Below, piece after piece: positions 48,601-60,409 of a stretch of DNA of 64,000 nucleotides. The notes under the pieces were generated by a model that did no database searches, was not told the DNA's origin, and saw only the letters and a program-made list of their open reading frames with translations. The DNA comes from Hydractinia symbiolongicarpus. Lineage: Eukaryota; Cnidaria; Hydrozoa; Anthoathecata; Hydractiniidae. Where the stretch lies: contig NC_079885.1 in NCBI RefSeq assembly GCF_029227915.1, positions 7,316,001 to 7,380,000 of the forward strand. The letters run 5' to 3'. Made by a program: the position numbers and the translations under genes. Each line of letters begins with the position of its first letter. Within the stretch, counting starts at the first letter, position 1.

Positions 48601-51600
48601 ACGTTTTTCGACAGCAGATTGCGCTTCGCATCCATATGTAGAAGCTTGTTGCGGCCGGATTTCATGGTGATCAGCCCTTTGTGTGATGGAAGTTGTCAAC
48701 GCTTTCCACAGTTCGGCTTTGGCACACTGCTCCTCCGTCATCTTCTTCTCCCGTCGTTTTTTAGGAGCAGGGGTACGTGGTTCATCCTCGTTCATTGTAT
48801 CGACGGTCTCATCCATATCGCAAGTAATCTCAACGAAATCCATTTGATTATAATGGTCCCAGGTAGAAAAATATGCTTCGTTTACACCTGCACCAGAGGA
48901 TCTTGATCCAATCTCCCTATTGCGCTCACTTCTATACTTTGTCAATGCGTTATGCCATGACGTTTTGAGCTCGTTTACGGTATACTTCCCATCAAAACGC
49001 TCACTCAGTTTGACCATCAGAGCTTCGCGCAACACTCTGTCTCTATAATCTTGTAGAGTGTGGTTCCAAAGCGCGGGATTTTCACGATAAAAATCAATCA
49101 ATTCTTCCAACTCGTCGGACGAAAGTTGCGCTTTTTTCTTTTCTTTTGTTAGATCAGTTACGATAAACTCCATTTGTTCATAAAACTTCCACTTTTTCGA
49201 TGGAACTTCGCTTCCAGCATTACGTTTAACTTCACGGAGCATCGATGAACGAAGAGAATGGAATGCTTTTTCTAGAAAATCACAGCTATACGCCCCCTCA
49301 AATTCAGTGACAAGGTCTATTTTCGCAGCTTCTTTTTTGTCTTTATTTTTGTAATATATATTCCCACTGTCCCATAACGTTGGGTTCGCTTTATAAAAGT
49401 TTATTAAAGTAACTTTCTCCTCGTCTGATAGTTTTTTCTTTTCATCCGCCATTTTCGCTATTTTCTCACTAGCTACTCTTCACTTGCAGTTCAACTTCTC
49501 AAGAAAAAAACTTGTTTATATCTTTCTGTGATTTGATTGGTCAATAAAATAATGCCTCAAATAATTTTGTAAAATATTTGTTGCAGACACGTGCAACATT
49601 TGCTCCACAACAAATTTTTCAGCACATTTTGTCCCCGGAGCACGGGAGCAAAATAGATTCAGATCTATTTTGTCCCCGAAGTTGTGGAGCAAAATGTTTG
49701 CTCCATGCAACATTTTTTTGCTGCATTGCAGTGAAAAATAGGCATGGGACACGAGTAATTTTTTTTATGCGCGTGCTATGCAGCAATGTTGCATAGCACG
49801 CGCATGAAAATGTTCCTCGTGGCGCCTTAGCTTAACAAACAAATACGATGATACTGCAGTATTAGATTGATAAAAAAAATTTTTTTGGCTACGTTACGGG
49901 TTAAATAACAACATCAGATCAGCTCTATTGTATTTAAACAAATAGGTATTTAATCTGTATCTATGGTTACTGTTAAACTTTGTATATATTATATTTGTAT
50001 ATATAAGACAAAGAAAGAAGTTTCAAGAAATTGGCAGCTCTTTTTTTAAAAAAAAGAAAAAATACCCACCCGTCCAAATTTCTGCAGTGTAATAAGTCAT
50101 TCCGTTTTGCAGCGTAGTTATTTTCTTTGTTTCTATTTGAAATGAAAATAACATGTCCTGGTAACTTACCCAAAAGGTAATCAATTTCCACATAGTCTAC
50201 AAGCCACATGTATTTAGAAGCAAGAAAACCTACTTCTGCGGCAGCTTTTAAGACTAAGAAAGTACAATCAACAGAGCAGATCAGCGATACGACACGAATG
50301 TCAGTGGAGAGGAGGTACAAGAGTTGCGTTTTCACAAATGCAATGCCAAAACGTTCAGGTAGATAGAGGGTATGCGACCATGTTGGAGAGGGAATGTTGT
50401 TGATCGACTCTGCATGATTCTTATGCTTTTTGTAAGTGATAAGCAGTGAGTGGTGTCGTTTGAACTGATTCATCAAAGCTCCTTGGATTTTAAATGTTTG
50501 TTTCTTATCAGTGCGATGCTAAAGAAAATTTGATAGCAATAATATTAATAATAATAACTCAAGCATATGGATCTTCGTCTCGAAACGCGTAAATATATCT
50601 ATGAAATAGCGTATGCCTAAGTAATATAACAAATTAGAATAAAAACATTGCAAAAAAAAAACAAGGATTCGAATTAGATCATGGACGTGTAAATTGAACC
50701 AACAGGAATTGGTTATACGTCGTGATAACGGTAATTACAAACAGGAAAAAGAATATATATTAAATAGTATGCTTAAGTATGCTTAAGTATACGAAAGAAA
50801 TATTCACTTATAATAACAGATTGGTATGGCTAAAAAATAAGATCATAAGCGTACCGAGGAAGAGTTATATCACATTATTTAAAGCCCACGTTATAATAAA
50901 ATATTGCTTTTTAAAAAGCAGAAATGTAATTTAAGGTGAAATACTTTCGGATAAAAGTAGTTTTAAAAGCAGTTTAGATGTAACACACGCATTATCAGTC
51001 TCAGAATGTGTTAGGTTACTTAGCCTCGCAGCCTTAAACGATGCTAATTATTTCTATCGTCAGCGCGACGTCTTTCCCCAAATTAAAAAAGTTAGAAAGT
51101 TCTTGAGGGAAAGAGGTCAATTTTATTCCTTAGCGGGCATAAAGAATGTATAAAGTAGGCGTGGTAGCTCATAGCAAAGGTCTTCGTGGACAAGAATTGA
51201 ACATGTCAGGGTTATACCTATAAGAAAGATAATATTTGTATTTACTTCGTGTTCTATCTTTTTCGATTTTATTTCTAATGTGTGTGTGATTTGTCGTAAG
51301 CTTGATAAAATACTTTTGGCAGGTACACTTGACAACTTTTAATAGTCAATAATTTTTAATAGTTCAATTTGTGCTTATGCAGCATGGTTTATTTTACGCA
51401 TAATCCAGAATTCTATCATTCAATTTTTCAACTTTAACTACCCTGGGTGTCGCTCGTTTTTTAGTTGATCATAAACTCCAGTGACAATTTAATCACATGT
51501 TACACAGCCTTGTAACAGCTTGTTTTTGTATTGTCACGTGGTATTGAAAAAGCAAAGTGCTTATGTAGAATATACTATGAATATCGAATATTTGTAAGAT

Positions 51601-52372
51601 ACTTTTCTGTCGTTTTCAGTTACTTTTGGTGTCAATACGAATTACAAGATATGATATAAGACATTGTTTTGATCCTCATTGGTCAAAAATTTCGTGTAAG
51701 TCACTAAAAATCAACAGTTCGTTTCGTCTATTTTTTAGCTTCTTTGCTTGTTTATAGAAAATTGTTGTTAAAAAAAAAGTGTAAAATAATTCTAAAAAAA
51801 TTAATTCACAACTTTTTCCTGATATCCTTTTATTTCTTTATACTTATAATGCTTAAAAATAATAATAGATTTTAAAAACCTTACTCCAGCTATAGAAAAA
51901 ATAAATAAATAAAAATTGATAATGTAATCCCCGGAAATTGTAAGTGCAGTTTGCAACAGGCAAATTCCCGTCGCACTTTCCAGGGGATAATGACTAGTAA
52001 ATAAAACTAACCTATAGTAAAATTGCAAGGAACAGAAAAATCCGGCTTACCGGCAAAATAGTTTCCGTCCGTATCATGGACACTAACAACCTTTTCGTAT
52101 TGGGCTGCAATCTTTGATTCAGACTTTGCGAGGACAATGTTTGATTCCTACTTACAGAATCACAATAACATTTAGCAATTTCAAACAGTGATCCCGAATG
52201 GATGGAACATATATCTAGCATGTTTTCTGCTGTATAAAAGTCACGGCTTGAAGTTGAAAAGCTACCATGTGAAGCATATGTTTGTTGACTCCAGTTCTTC
52301 AGTAAAATGACTATAATAAACTGGCTCAACGCGAAATCATCACAGCTGAGCATAACTCCTTTTTTATCAAGT
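42649..52372 (-). CDS. Divergent ionotropic glutamate receptor (5' end missing)
   Basis: Exons read on the minus strand: 52372-52051, 50518-50070, 45431-44474, 43803-43640 and 43018-42649. All joins are GT/AG with matching phase and give 753 residues. The first two exons are amino-terminal-domain sequence (RVVSLICSV, then KYMWLVDY). The third holds the S1 ligand lobe, with the agonist carboxylate Arg at model residue 435 (TKRGEYIDFS), M1 (about 474-494), the pore loop with Gln521 at the Q/R/N position, and M3. The last two hold S2 (FKFGTL to WF) and M4 (about 722-746). S2 is closest to NMDA-type receptors. Two oddities: the acidic residue of the IWDS motif is replaced (IFHS), and the gating motif SYTANLAAF reads SAYTAVLTAN. 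It would be a cation channel in the plasma membrane. A start exon upstream of 52372 was not found, and the amino-terminal domain looks short. A Harbinger element sits in the third exon's upstream intron. Confidence 0.88.
45540..45860 (+). repeat. Dispersed repeat, copy A
   Basis: It shares ATATTTGT..G.TACTTTTCTGTC, CAATGCTCATAAA and a TCCC..CCATAAG segment with copies at 51590-51735 and 56560-56860, all in the same orientation. It is followed at once by a CCACGGG-hairpin repeat at 45855-45896. Confidence 0.65.
46726..46728. repeat. TAA target-site duplication, left
   Basis: It matches TAA at 49833-49835. A 3-base TWA duplication is the signature of PIF/Harbinger insertion. Confidence 0.9.
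46735..46814. repeat. Subterminal hairpin at the Harbinger left end
   Basis: The arms 46735-46769 and 46780-46814 are inverse complements over 35 bases with two mismatches, around a 10-base loop. The right end has a related fold: ATGCGCGTGCTATGCA, a 7-base loop, then its inverse, at about 49767-49805. Confidence 0.9.
46922..48193 (+). CDS. Harbinger DDE transposase (intact)
   Basis: The protein has 423 residues in one uninterrupted frame, about the usual length for the family. The N-terminal part carries an acidic run (EEEEEDREE, residues 17-25) and a helix-turn-helix-like region at about 93-135 (TPAELVCVALRYLATGETFR). The DDE nuclease follows: Asp175 in GALDGKH, Asp265 in ITGDDAFPL and Glu302 in SENGFGILANRW, all three present. 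NSDGGIWD at 223-230 is also typical. The enzyme cuts the element ends and inserts them at TWA. The start at 46922 follows 90-odd bases of left-end hairpin sequence and agrees with the length of relatives. AATAAA at 48214-48219 is a likely poly(A) signal. It is antisense to the host receptor gene. Confidence 0.95.
   Translation: MAGINREVILALLLLDEEEEEDREEPPRNCWVQPWLGNRECLGAFHTIFNEIKNDEKKCRGYIRMNNAQFEYLVGLLSEDLQKQDTNMRNSITPAELVCVALRYLATGETFRSLEFQFRVSRKRISAAVMEVSEAIIKRLGPTFLSTPKTQGEWLDISRKFNERWNFPNGLGALDGKHIVIQQPPNSGSHYRNYKGTDSVVLMALVGPEYEFLYVEVGANGRNSDGGIWDQCNLKKALDSGSLNLPEVCNLPGRNNKVPYVITGDDAFPLKNYLMKPYPQKNLTVNKRIFNYRLSRKRRISENGFGILANRWRIFRRPINLEPEKVSTITMATVALHNWQRSKSSVGKIELPIGLVDRENERGEIIEGAWREDTPTGTWFSLSNDIYGNRSSNQAKAIRDEFTEYFVMEGAVRWQWHCARVDI
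48304..49452 (-). pseudogene. Harbinger MADF-domain partner, one in-frame stop
   Basis: From the ATG at 49452 the frame gives 299 residues and then TAA at 48553-48555. The same frame continues open to 48304, reading LKDWPRLKKKIMDIFFEYEE and a Pro/Ser/Gln-rich tail. Two MADF domains are visible, at about 13-97 (ValThrLeuIle-NFYKANPTLWD) and 117-207 (LIDFYRENPALWN). A Lys/Arg-rich stretch PKKRREKK at about 229-236 may be a nuclear signal. MADF is a Myb/SANT-like DNA-binding fold; in Harbinger elements a Myb/SANT-type partner helps bring the transposase to the nucleus and to DNA. The WPxLKKKI segment after the stop looks like a conserved closing helix, so the TAA probably truncates the protein, though both MADF domains would survive. 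A TTTATT at 48260-48265 (plus) is a plausible poly(A) signal. Confidence 0.85.
49560..49765. repeat. Subterminal inverted words near the Harbinger right end
   Basis: Several inverted copies of TTTTGTCCCC/GGGGACAAAA-like, GAGCAAAAT and ATAGATTCAGATCTAT words lie between the partner-gene start and the right end. Such subterminal repeats are candidate binding sites for the transposase or its partner. Confidence 0.6.
49833..49835. repeat. TAA target-site duplication, right
   Basis: Matches 46726-46728. Confidence 0.9.
51590..51735 (+). repeat. Dispersed repeat, copy B
   Basis: A shorter copy of the family at 45540-45860 and 56560-56860, with GATACTTTTCTGTCGTTTTC and a TTCGTGTAAGTCACTAAA segment shared with copy C. 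It lies in an intron of the receptor gene. Confidence 0.65.
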
Positions 52373-55349
52373 CTGTACTATTTCTCATCTGTCGTCCATA
52401 GTATATCAGGTTTCTAAAAAAAGAAACAAGAAACTGTTACCAAGTCTCCTGCGACGATGTATTGGTTTCTAAATCGTTGAAAGCTGAACATGCTACGTAA
52501 AACCAAAAGTTTCTTTTCATGAATTAGATTTCTGTAATAGAAGAAAAAACAATTTAAGCATAGATCTTTCTATTATATCTCCCTGATTTAAATTCTTTAA
52601 TTTCACGAATTTTATTTGCAGGTAGCACCGTCCTCAAACAAGCAAAACAGCGTCTTTAGGCTCAACGTCGGCATGTTGACAATGCTTAGCTAATTCGCGC
52701 TAGATGTTGGCAAGTCGGTAGCTACCAACCAAAATCATTATATATAGTCAAACCAATGAATATTAAATTGTAATTTCCCAATTTTGCAATATGGTATACT
52801 CTATTATTTACACCACAGGATTAGCCTTTCAACCTTGGAAATAAAGGCACATTAATCAGAGAGGTGGCATTATTATAGAGGTGGGGGTATTAAGAACGAT
52901 TTCACTAAGCGAAATGGCCGGTGAAATGTATCTTAGCGAAATATTTCGCTGTAAACTTTTAACCAATTAGAACGCAATCTTTAGTGTTTAATCTTAGAAC
53001 AATTCATTGCTAAAGAGAGTTCAAAATAAACCAGCGGTTTTAGCAGGAGTTTTTACGGTGTGTTACTAAATGATTGCAATACCTCCACGGGTAGTATTTC
53101 CTTTAGTTCTCCAATTGTGCAGAAATGGTGATCACGTTATTATTAATTAATTATTTCAACTGGCACAGCAAAAGACGAAGGAAAAATGTGAAAGTAAAAA
53201 AATGAGTTTTAGGGGCTGTTCATATGGAGGCTGGCTGGCTCGGCTGAGCGGAATCTCGCTGTTCTTAAGAAAGACACAGAAAAATAAAAATGTGTTCATA
53301 TGGCAGGCCTAGGCAAGATGAAATTAACAATAGATTTAAAAAATTCTCATCAATTGTTTAAAGTTCGAAATATATTCTTTTGTCTTCATTGTTTATGAAT
53401 CTTTTGTGAAATGTAAACAACTTTTCCATCCCGGTTGGCCTGGATGTAAAAAACTTCATATGATAACGAGATAAAAATCACCCCAGTTAGCCGAGCCAGC
53501 CCAGCTGCTTTTATGAAAACTAGATGAAACGTAAAAATCAATAAAAACAACTATTGCTGATTTATTTTGCTTTTTAAAAAGAATTTTAGCCTGTTGAAAC
53601 TCCTTGTAAGCAAATAAAAATCTAGCTTTATAAAATTTCAGATCACAAAAAAAATGACAAACGACCGTTATAGCTTGGTGAAATTGGCGCAACCAACTGA
53701 ACATAAAATAATAATTCAAAATGATTATTTGTAAAAATAATAGGTTTTTGTACCTTTTGTACCGTTTAAACAGGGTAGTTCTGTTATCAACACTCAAAAA
53801 CTATTAATTCACGTACCGCTACACTAGACTGGTACCCTTCCGTGCTTCACTAGTCTCGATAGTAAAAACGGCGACAAAAAAGAATCCCATTTTGAAGTTC
53901 TACAGCTAAAGCCGTAGAACATTAACTACCTTGTTTTTAACATCGAAATGTGCTTTTTGTATTTTTAGTATGTAGTGTTTTGCAGCTAATTCGCCACCGA
54001 ATTCGCCATTTACAATTTGCTTTGCTAAAATCCCACATTAAAAAGTAGAAACTTTTTCTACTTTTTTCTTCCGCGAAGTGAATTTATTAAAGCAAATTCA
54101 AAACAAACAAAACTTTGTCGTCCAACTCGCTTCGTGAAAATTCCCCTATAGAGAGGTGGGATTATTTTAAAACTCATTTCAAAATACGGTAACACACGGT
54201 AATACAGAAATACGGTAACATTACAATTGTACAATAAAGTTTAAATTCCTAAGATTTAAGATACCATACTTATTCGTAGAGAAAACTCCCGACGTAACGA
54301 TTATACAGATTTTCCAAACTATCCACTTATGAAATCAATTTCAAAGTCCTGTAATAAAATGATACCGGGTTCAACAAACTGTACGTACTTTGAGGTTACA
54401 ATCATAATGAAAAAGCCAAAAAAAATATTTACCTAGACTCTGTAGAATTTAAAAGAAGATAAATTTCGAGATGTTAACACTTGTAAGATAATCTAAAAAC
54501 CTTTAAAACGTACCCTAAACGTTTTGCTAAATTGAGGTCTTAAGTCCATCTTCTTTTTTTACAAATATTATCTTTAATCTTTCCAACTTCGATTTTTCTT
54601 TTAGAATACTTTTACCTTTTTTGCGCAAAACATATTTCTATTGAAATATGTTTTGAAAGAAATAGACTGTGTAGTTAAAAACACCAAAAATGAAATAAAA
54701 TTTAACAAAAGATATAAATTAATAAAATAAATTAAAACAATAATAACAATGATAATTAAAGAACAGAAGTATAGGCGCAAAAACAAACGATTCTTCTTTT
54801 ATTTTAAGAATAAAACAAAACAAAAACAAAACAAACGCAAGGTCATGGAGAAAATTGGACGTATAGTTGAATTAAAATTGGACGCCTATTACATTTAATC
54901 AACAACTTCCTTGACGGGCATAGTATCCATAGTAACATTATAGTATCCATAGTAACAGTACTTTCTATCTAATTAGTTTCGGTAAGAATACGCCAACCTA
55001 TCAAAAAAAATCTGACAGAAAATATTTTAAATTATCTGTGTCCAAAAAAAAAACACATTTGCCAAGACCATAATAATGATTTATCAAATGTTTAGCCTAA
55101 ATATGCAGAAACGTTTTTCTAAATACTTGATCCAGTATTTTTTTAAACCAAGTATTATGATGTCTAATTGTACGTCGGTCGTTAGAACCTATGCAGAACA
55201 GTTTTTTTCGCATTATTGCGAACACCATAAACAATGGTACTTCAAACAGTCAACTTAATATATCACAATCATTTTTAACTGCAACTTTTACCTTTTTGAC
55301 ACAAAAAATTATATTATATAATATAGTATAATAATAATGATTATCGATT

Positions 55350-55442
55350 TGTGTTTGTTTTGTTTGTTTTGTTTTGTTTCTTTTTGTTTCTTTTTGTTTT
55401 GTTTTGTTTTGTTTTGTTTTGTTTTGTTTTGTTTTGTTTTGT
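55350..55442. repeat. (TTTTG)n microsatellite
   Basis: TTTTG/TTTTTG units run for about 90 bases. The adjacent 110 bases (55443-55560) could be the 3' end of a short retroelement ending in AAAAC units on the minus strand. Confidence 0.85.
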
Positions 55443-56559
55443 TTGTTGCTCGGTGTTGACTACGACTTCCATTATGAATCGCTTTAACACACGCAACATT
55501 TAAAAACGAGTGGCGACATCCTCCTTCTACAGGACGGAAATTTAAGATGCGTAAATCCATAATTACATAATAAATAACTTATTCATTCCCCGTTTGTAGC
55601 AATTTTTCTAAGTTCAAAATGGGATAGGTTGGCTTTGTTGCTCCTTACATTGTGGATATCTTTTAAAACAGCTTTCACAGCGCAGAGTTTAAGCTTTAAA
55701 TAACTCTAGCATATTGTTTTTTTTTGTTTATTGCTTTTTTATCGGTTAGAGGACATTGCTCGATTCTTGTTACGAAAATGTTTTGTATTCACCTTTGGTT
55801 TTCCTTTTTTTGCTGGTTGAAATTAAACTTAGCACAAATGTGGTATGTAAATAAAATGGAACGATAGTGTTAGTATTGATACATTTAAATCCCTTCACTC
55901 AACTGCCATATCCAACTTTTAATGTATTTGTTTAAAGTCTGGGGTAAAATGATTTGTCACGTTTTTTTCGTTTTTACATATTTGAAATGTCAAAATAGCC
56001 GTTTGCACCTGAATATCCAATTTCTAGTGTTTTTGGTTACAATATAAAAAGAACTGCGAAATCATTTTATTCGATCAACTATCGTAATTACCGGATGAAT
56101 TAGGATTGCCCTATTTTACCGGGAATGTTGTTAAAGGGGCTACAAAGCGGCTCAAGTAAGATCTCCGTCATTAAATCATGCACATTCTGAATAAAGTTGT
56201 GTAATAATGAGACCAGATCAAGGTACAAGAAATATACCCACTTTACTGCAACAATATGGACAACCTGTTAATAAATAATTACTTTTTTATGATTTGCCAC
56301 ATTTTTTGAAGGCAAAAATATACATATCATGTTTGGGTGAGGAAGCAATATAGAAAGTGTGGCAGAGAGATTGCTAAAGCAAAGGCAAAGCACGGCAAGA
56401 ATCCCATGATCTGTATTCCCCGGGAATCCCATGATCTGTAATAAGTGCCCTTATTGAAAATATCATGCTCAAAGCAAAAGAATATACTAAATATCCTTAA
56501 AAAGGTAATTAAAAAGATTTAAATGTCATCGTTTCTGCTTTAACTGGCAATAATTTAGT

Positions 56560-56860
56560 AGCTATGTTTCTATGCAAAATTTAGAAGAATATAGCAAGCT
56601 AACTAGGTCAGAAATATTTGAATATTTAAAGTTTAATTTACCCAGAAAACCTTATTTAACAGCAAGGTAAGAGCTTACACAAAAAAAATTAAGGTAATTT
56701 TCTATCGTTTTTTGTTAAATTTGGGTGTCAAATACGATATCTCAAAATGATTTGAGATGTTGTCTTCATCCTCAATGCTCATAAACTTTCCTCCCGCCAT
56801 AAGCTTGACTTTCGTGTAAGTCACTAAAGACGAAAATCATCAGCTCATTTTGTAGCCCCT
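56560..56860 (+). repeat. Dispersed repeat, copy C
   Basis: The longest match to copy A: TCCTCAATGCTCATAAA, then a TTTCCTCCCGCCATAAG segment, then TTCGTGTAAGTCACTAAA. Same orientation as copies A and B. Confidence 0.65.
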
Positions 56861-59173
56861 TAATTGCGCGCCTACTGATTAATGCCTACCTTTTAATTTA
56901 ACTCGTTGCCGGAATATCCAACCTAAAATTATGCCGTAAAAATAGAGCTAAGGTATAAAAGTATTTTAGCTATCGTATCTAGAAAAAAAAACAGCTATCA
57001 ATGTCAGCTCTTTTTATTCGTTAGGAATTGCAAGAACTATGTTAGTGTTTTACCGCAATGTGAATGCTTGCAATATGTGAAAAACTACAAAATACTCCAA
57101 ACAACAGAAGAAGCTCTCTACAACAACAAAGAACTGATCAAAATATACACAGAATACACAGACATCTCTTATGCAACTAAACACAGCAGCCGTAGTACGT
57201 GTTTCGTAAGTTTCGTTGAAAATCATGTACTAACAAACGCAAAGAAAATTCTTTCTCGCACTGTATACGTCAAAGCATATTTTCCAAAAACTCGAAATAT
57301 TCATAATTTTTTGCTAGCAATTTTTCGTCTTTGAATACGATTTCTCGACATGTACTAAACTTGAGCACAGACGAGGAGAGGAAAGTTAATTATCTTTTTT
57401 TATCGAACCCTTGATATCTCAAAGTTGAGTGATTATGAGTTATGGTTAATAGACAGCATGTCGGTATTTCGCCCTCGCTGCCACGACGTACTTCGGAGTC
57501 TAAGGATTAATGCAAAAAAGGAAAATACCGGTAAAAAGGATGTCGTAGATGACAATGATTTTAATAAGGGTGGAGTATGGCTACAACCATCTTTCGTACA
57601 CAAATGCCTAAAAAGTTATTTCCCCATATTTTTTGAAAGTCAGATAAACCTTTTATCGAATAGTATTATTTTTGTCATAAAATAATAAGGGGCTTATTAA
57701 CCGCTTTTTTTGTCCATTTTTAAGTCTAAAAAGGTGCAGGCATCTAAAGCTTACCGCATAAAAAGCATACCATTCAAATGAAGAACAAACAGACACCTAT
57801 AGAGAGCTCAGCATGCAGAACATTATTCACGAAATATTGTGGTTCAAACTTTGTAAACAAGTTAAAATGTAATGCAAAGAACCCTTGTTTTATGTTTTCC
57901 CATTTTTTATTTTTTTCAATCTATTTCCTGTCAATAATTCATGTTTTTCTTTTAGAATAAATATTCTACGAACTTTTCAAGCTTTTTATATAAATATAAA
58001 AATGTGAAAAATAACGATTTGAGTGTTTCGTGTATCCTTAAAACGCGCGATTGAAATTTAGGAAATTATAACAACCGACAATAAACAGAACCTTTCTTTG
58101 AAGTGCCAAAATGTTTCAGTAAGTTGTCTAAATAGTTCTCTTTGATCGTCTGAAAACTAACGAATTTGTGAAAGAGTTAATTCAATGCTATAGCTATAGG
58201 GAATAATTATCTATAAGAATTCGAATATTAGAGATTAGTTTTAATTTCTGGTCTAGTTTGAAAATACTGTACTATGTTGTGCAAATATGAAATGTTTACC
58301 TATTTGGCCTAAATGTTTTTTTACGTGACACAAAATCAACATCTTGATTATCATTACCAACATGATTTTTCTGTTTACATATACCAATTTTATTGAATCA
58401 AATTTTGACCAATTTTGACCTAAAAAAGTAATTAGGTAACGATTTATTTTTTATTGCCATCATCATGTTCAGCATATTTTTTTAGCTCAATGTTCTACGT
58501 TTTTTTAGCAAACAAAGCAAAATCGTCGTCATCCAGGATTATTTTTTTTGTTTATTATTCCGATATAATCGAAAACGAAGCATTTTCCATTTTTTTGGTC
58601 CAAGTTTGGTCTAAAATGTTTACCTGAAAAAAAAAATTTGTTTTTTTGTTCATTTTGTACAAAAACAAAATCAAGGTGACAAAAATGGGAAAAGATTTTT
58701 ACTTCACCGTCATTTTCAGCATACGTCTTGTTTTGTTTACTATTCCAACTTTCTTATTACGGTATAACAGTCATTATTATTGATCATATTCCCCGTAACA
58801 TATCTGTACCCTAATCCTGCACATTTGCATTAAAAAAATCATATTTTCGCTGTCACACATTGTCTCGTAAATTTTGATCATTTTAAGTGGTTACAAATAG
58901 GAAACAAAATCAGATCAGATTTTATTTTATATAAAGAGATTTTACGTCATTATCGCAAGACGTAAAATTTTCAGCTGAAAATAAGTTTTTTTTGTCAGGC
59001 GCAAAGTCATAAAAAAAACACCACTAAAAATCAAGGTTTTCCTTAAAAATACGCCATGTTTAAGCAATTCAAAGTTTGGTGGCGGAATGTTATTCTAAAG
59101 CCCACTAGCATTTGAGGATTTCATCTTTCGCCTTTGCACCTCACAAAAAAATTTCAAGATAAAATTTGACCCC

Positions 59174-59500
59174 ATGGCAATAATCAAATTTGGCATCAAA
59201 TTCATCATCATCATATTTATTTTATTTTATTTTGCTACTGATTGTAACATACTCCACAAGAGTATTTTTTTCGTGACAAGCCTTAACGTTATGTTCTCCC
59301 TTAGAAACTTGCAAAAGAGAAATATCTTAGCTGCCAAAGTCAAAGTGGTTGTAAACTCCACAACATTACACGCCTTTAAAAACTGTGTCTCCAATCTGAA
59401 GAGTTGGCTTGCCATTTATACCATCCTGTTTGCTTCATACAAAACCATACCATTACATCCCCGATATGCCGTGAAGCATGCAACAACAACATGCAAATAA
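59174..59500 (+). other. Possible exon with signal peptide, PAN-like, uncertain
   Basis: An open frame of 108 residues begins with a very hydrophobic leader (about residues 8-22) and continues with LQKRNILAAKVKVVV and NCVSNLKSWLAI. The second half resembles a PAN/apple domain in which two of the usual Cys positions are other residues. PAN plus kringle plus membrane anchor is a common extracellular layout, and the kringle exon starts 1.2 kb downstream on the same strand. No donor site was matched to the kringle phase. This could be a real or decayed first exon, or chance. Confidence 0.3.
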
Positions 59501-60267
59501 GTTGCTCGAGTTTACAACACTCGTTTTTTGAAATCATAAAACTGATGATACTATTGTCTGACAGAAACAGTCGATTTTGATCAACCAATCAGGCTGCTAG
59601 AACATTGTGGAAATTTTCCGCCGGCAGATATGAAATATATTCACCGCTGTCAGCTCATTTCTTGTAGGTAAAGTTTAATAGATGTAGAATCTATTTACAA
59701 ATGCATAGGAGACTTTTTTTAAGTTGAAATTTACTTCAGCTTTATAAGTAAATTAGCTTTCTAATGCGGCAAAGACAAATTCCTTCAAAATTTGTCGATA
59801 TAATTGTTTTCACTTACTCGCGAAAAAAATTAGAGCCAAAAAAATTAGAGCAAAATAGTGTCAAGGTAATGATTAAAGCCAGACTTATTATTTCGAATAA
59901 TATTTGGCAAAAATATTTTATTATAACTTTTTTGTGTAAAAAATGCTCAAATATACCACAAAGGTATCATTTTTCTTATTTTACCTTATTTCGGCTTCTC
60001 CATTTCTTTGCATCGTTGTATGTTTTTATGATCTTACTGACAAAACCTGTCTTTGATCAATAAGCTGCCTACCAAAATATTATAGGCATAGTGGTAGACT
60101 TTGAGATTTTAGTGACAATCAACGAGCAAAGCGAGTTGCCGAAGCAGCTGGGATCCAGGGAGCGCTGTAAGCCCCATGGTGGGGTCCTGGTAGCCAATGC
60201 AATTTTAGAGTCCTAAAAACGTAAAACGGCTTTAACTTGGGCTTCAGACTTGCATAACTTGGACTTG

Positions 60268-60409
60268 GATAACATCAATTTTTATGCAGTGATGGAGACA
60301 CTTATTAGCGAAAAATAAAAAATTATTACTTAGCAAAAAAGTGAGGGGCCTGAAGCCCCTTCCCCCTTCCCCCAGCCCCCAGCCCCCGCCTAGTGGCGCT
60401 GCCCCTGGT
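60268..60409 (-). repeat. Dispersed repeat, copy 2 (GGCGCCACTAGG type)
   Basis: Inverted copy of 20386-20511, with a longer G/C-rich segment (about eleven AGCCCCC/CCCCTTC-type units shortened and expanded). It lies just upstream of the kringle exon. Confidence 0.7.

Larger units (their letters stand above)
46729..49832. mobile_element. PIF/Harbinger DNA transposon, nearly complete
   Basis: The terminal inverted repeats begin AGCTAAGGCGCCACGAGG and are identical between the two ends for about 48 bases (46729-46776 and 49785-49832), flanked by TAA on both sides. It carries two convergent genes, as is usual for the superfamily: a DDE transposase on plus (46922-48193) and a DNA-binding partner on minus (48304-49452), here with MADF domains rather than a Myb domain. 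The match of the ends and the open transposase frame indicate a recent insertion. It lies in an intron of the glutamate receptor gene. Confidence 0.95.
52373..59170. other. Mostly noncoding; receptor 5' exons expected but not found
   Basis: The receptor model begins mid-domain, so more exons should lie on the minus strand here or beyond. I could not identify one. Open frames are short and AT-driven. The repeats at 55350-55442 and 56560-56860 are listed separately. Confidence 0.4.

Noticed and set aside
57068-57685. Two open frames on plus as possible upstream exons of the kringle gene
   Set aside because: No signal peptide, domain or matching splice phase was seen.
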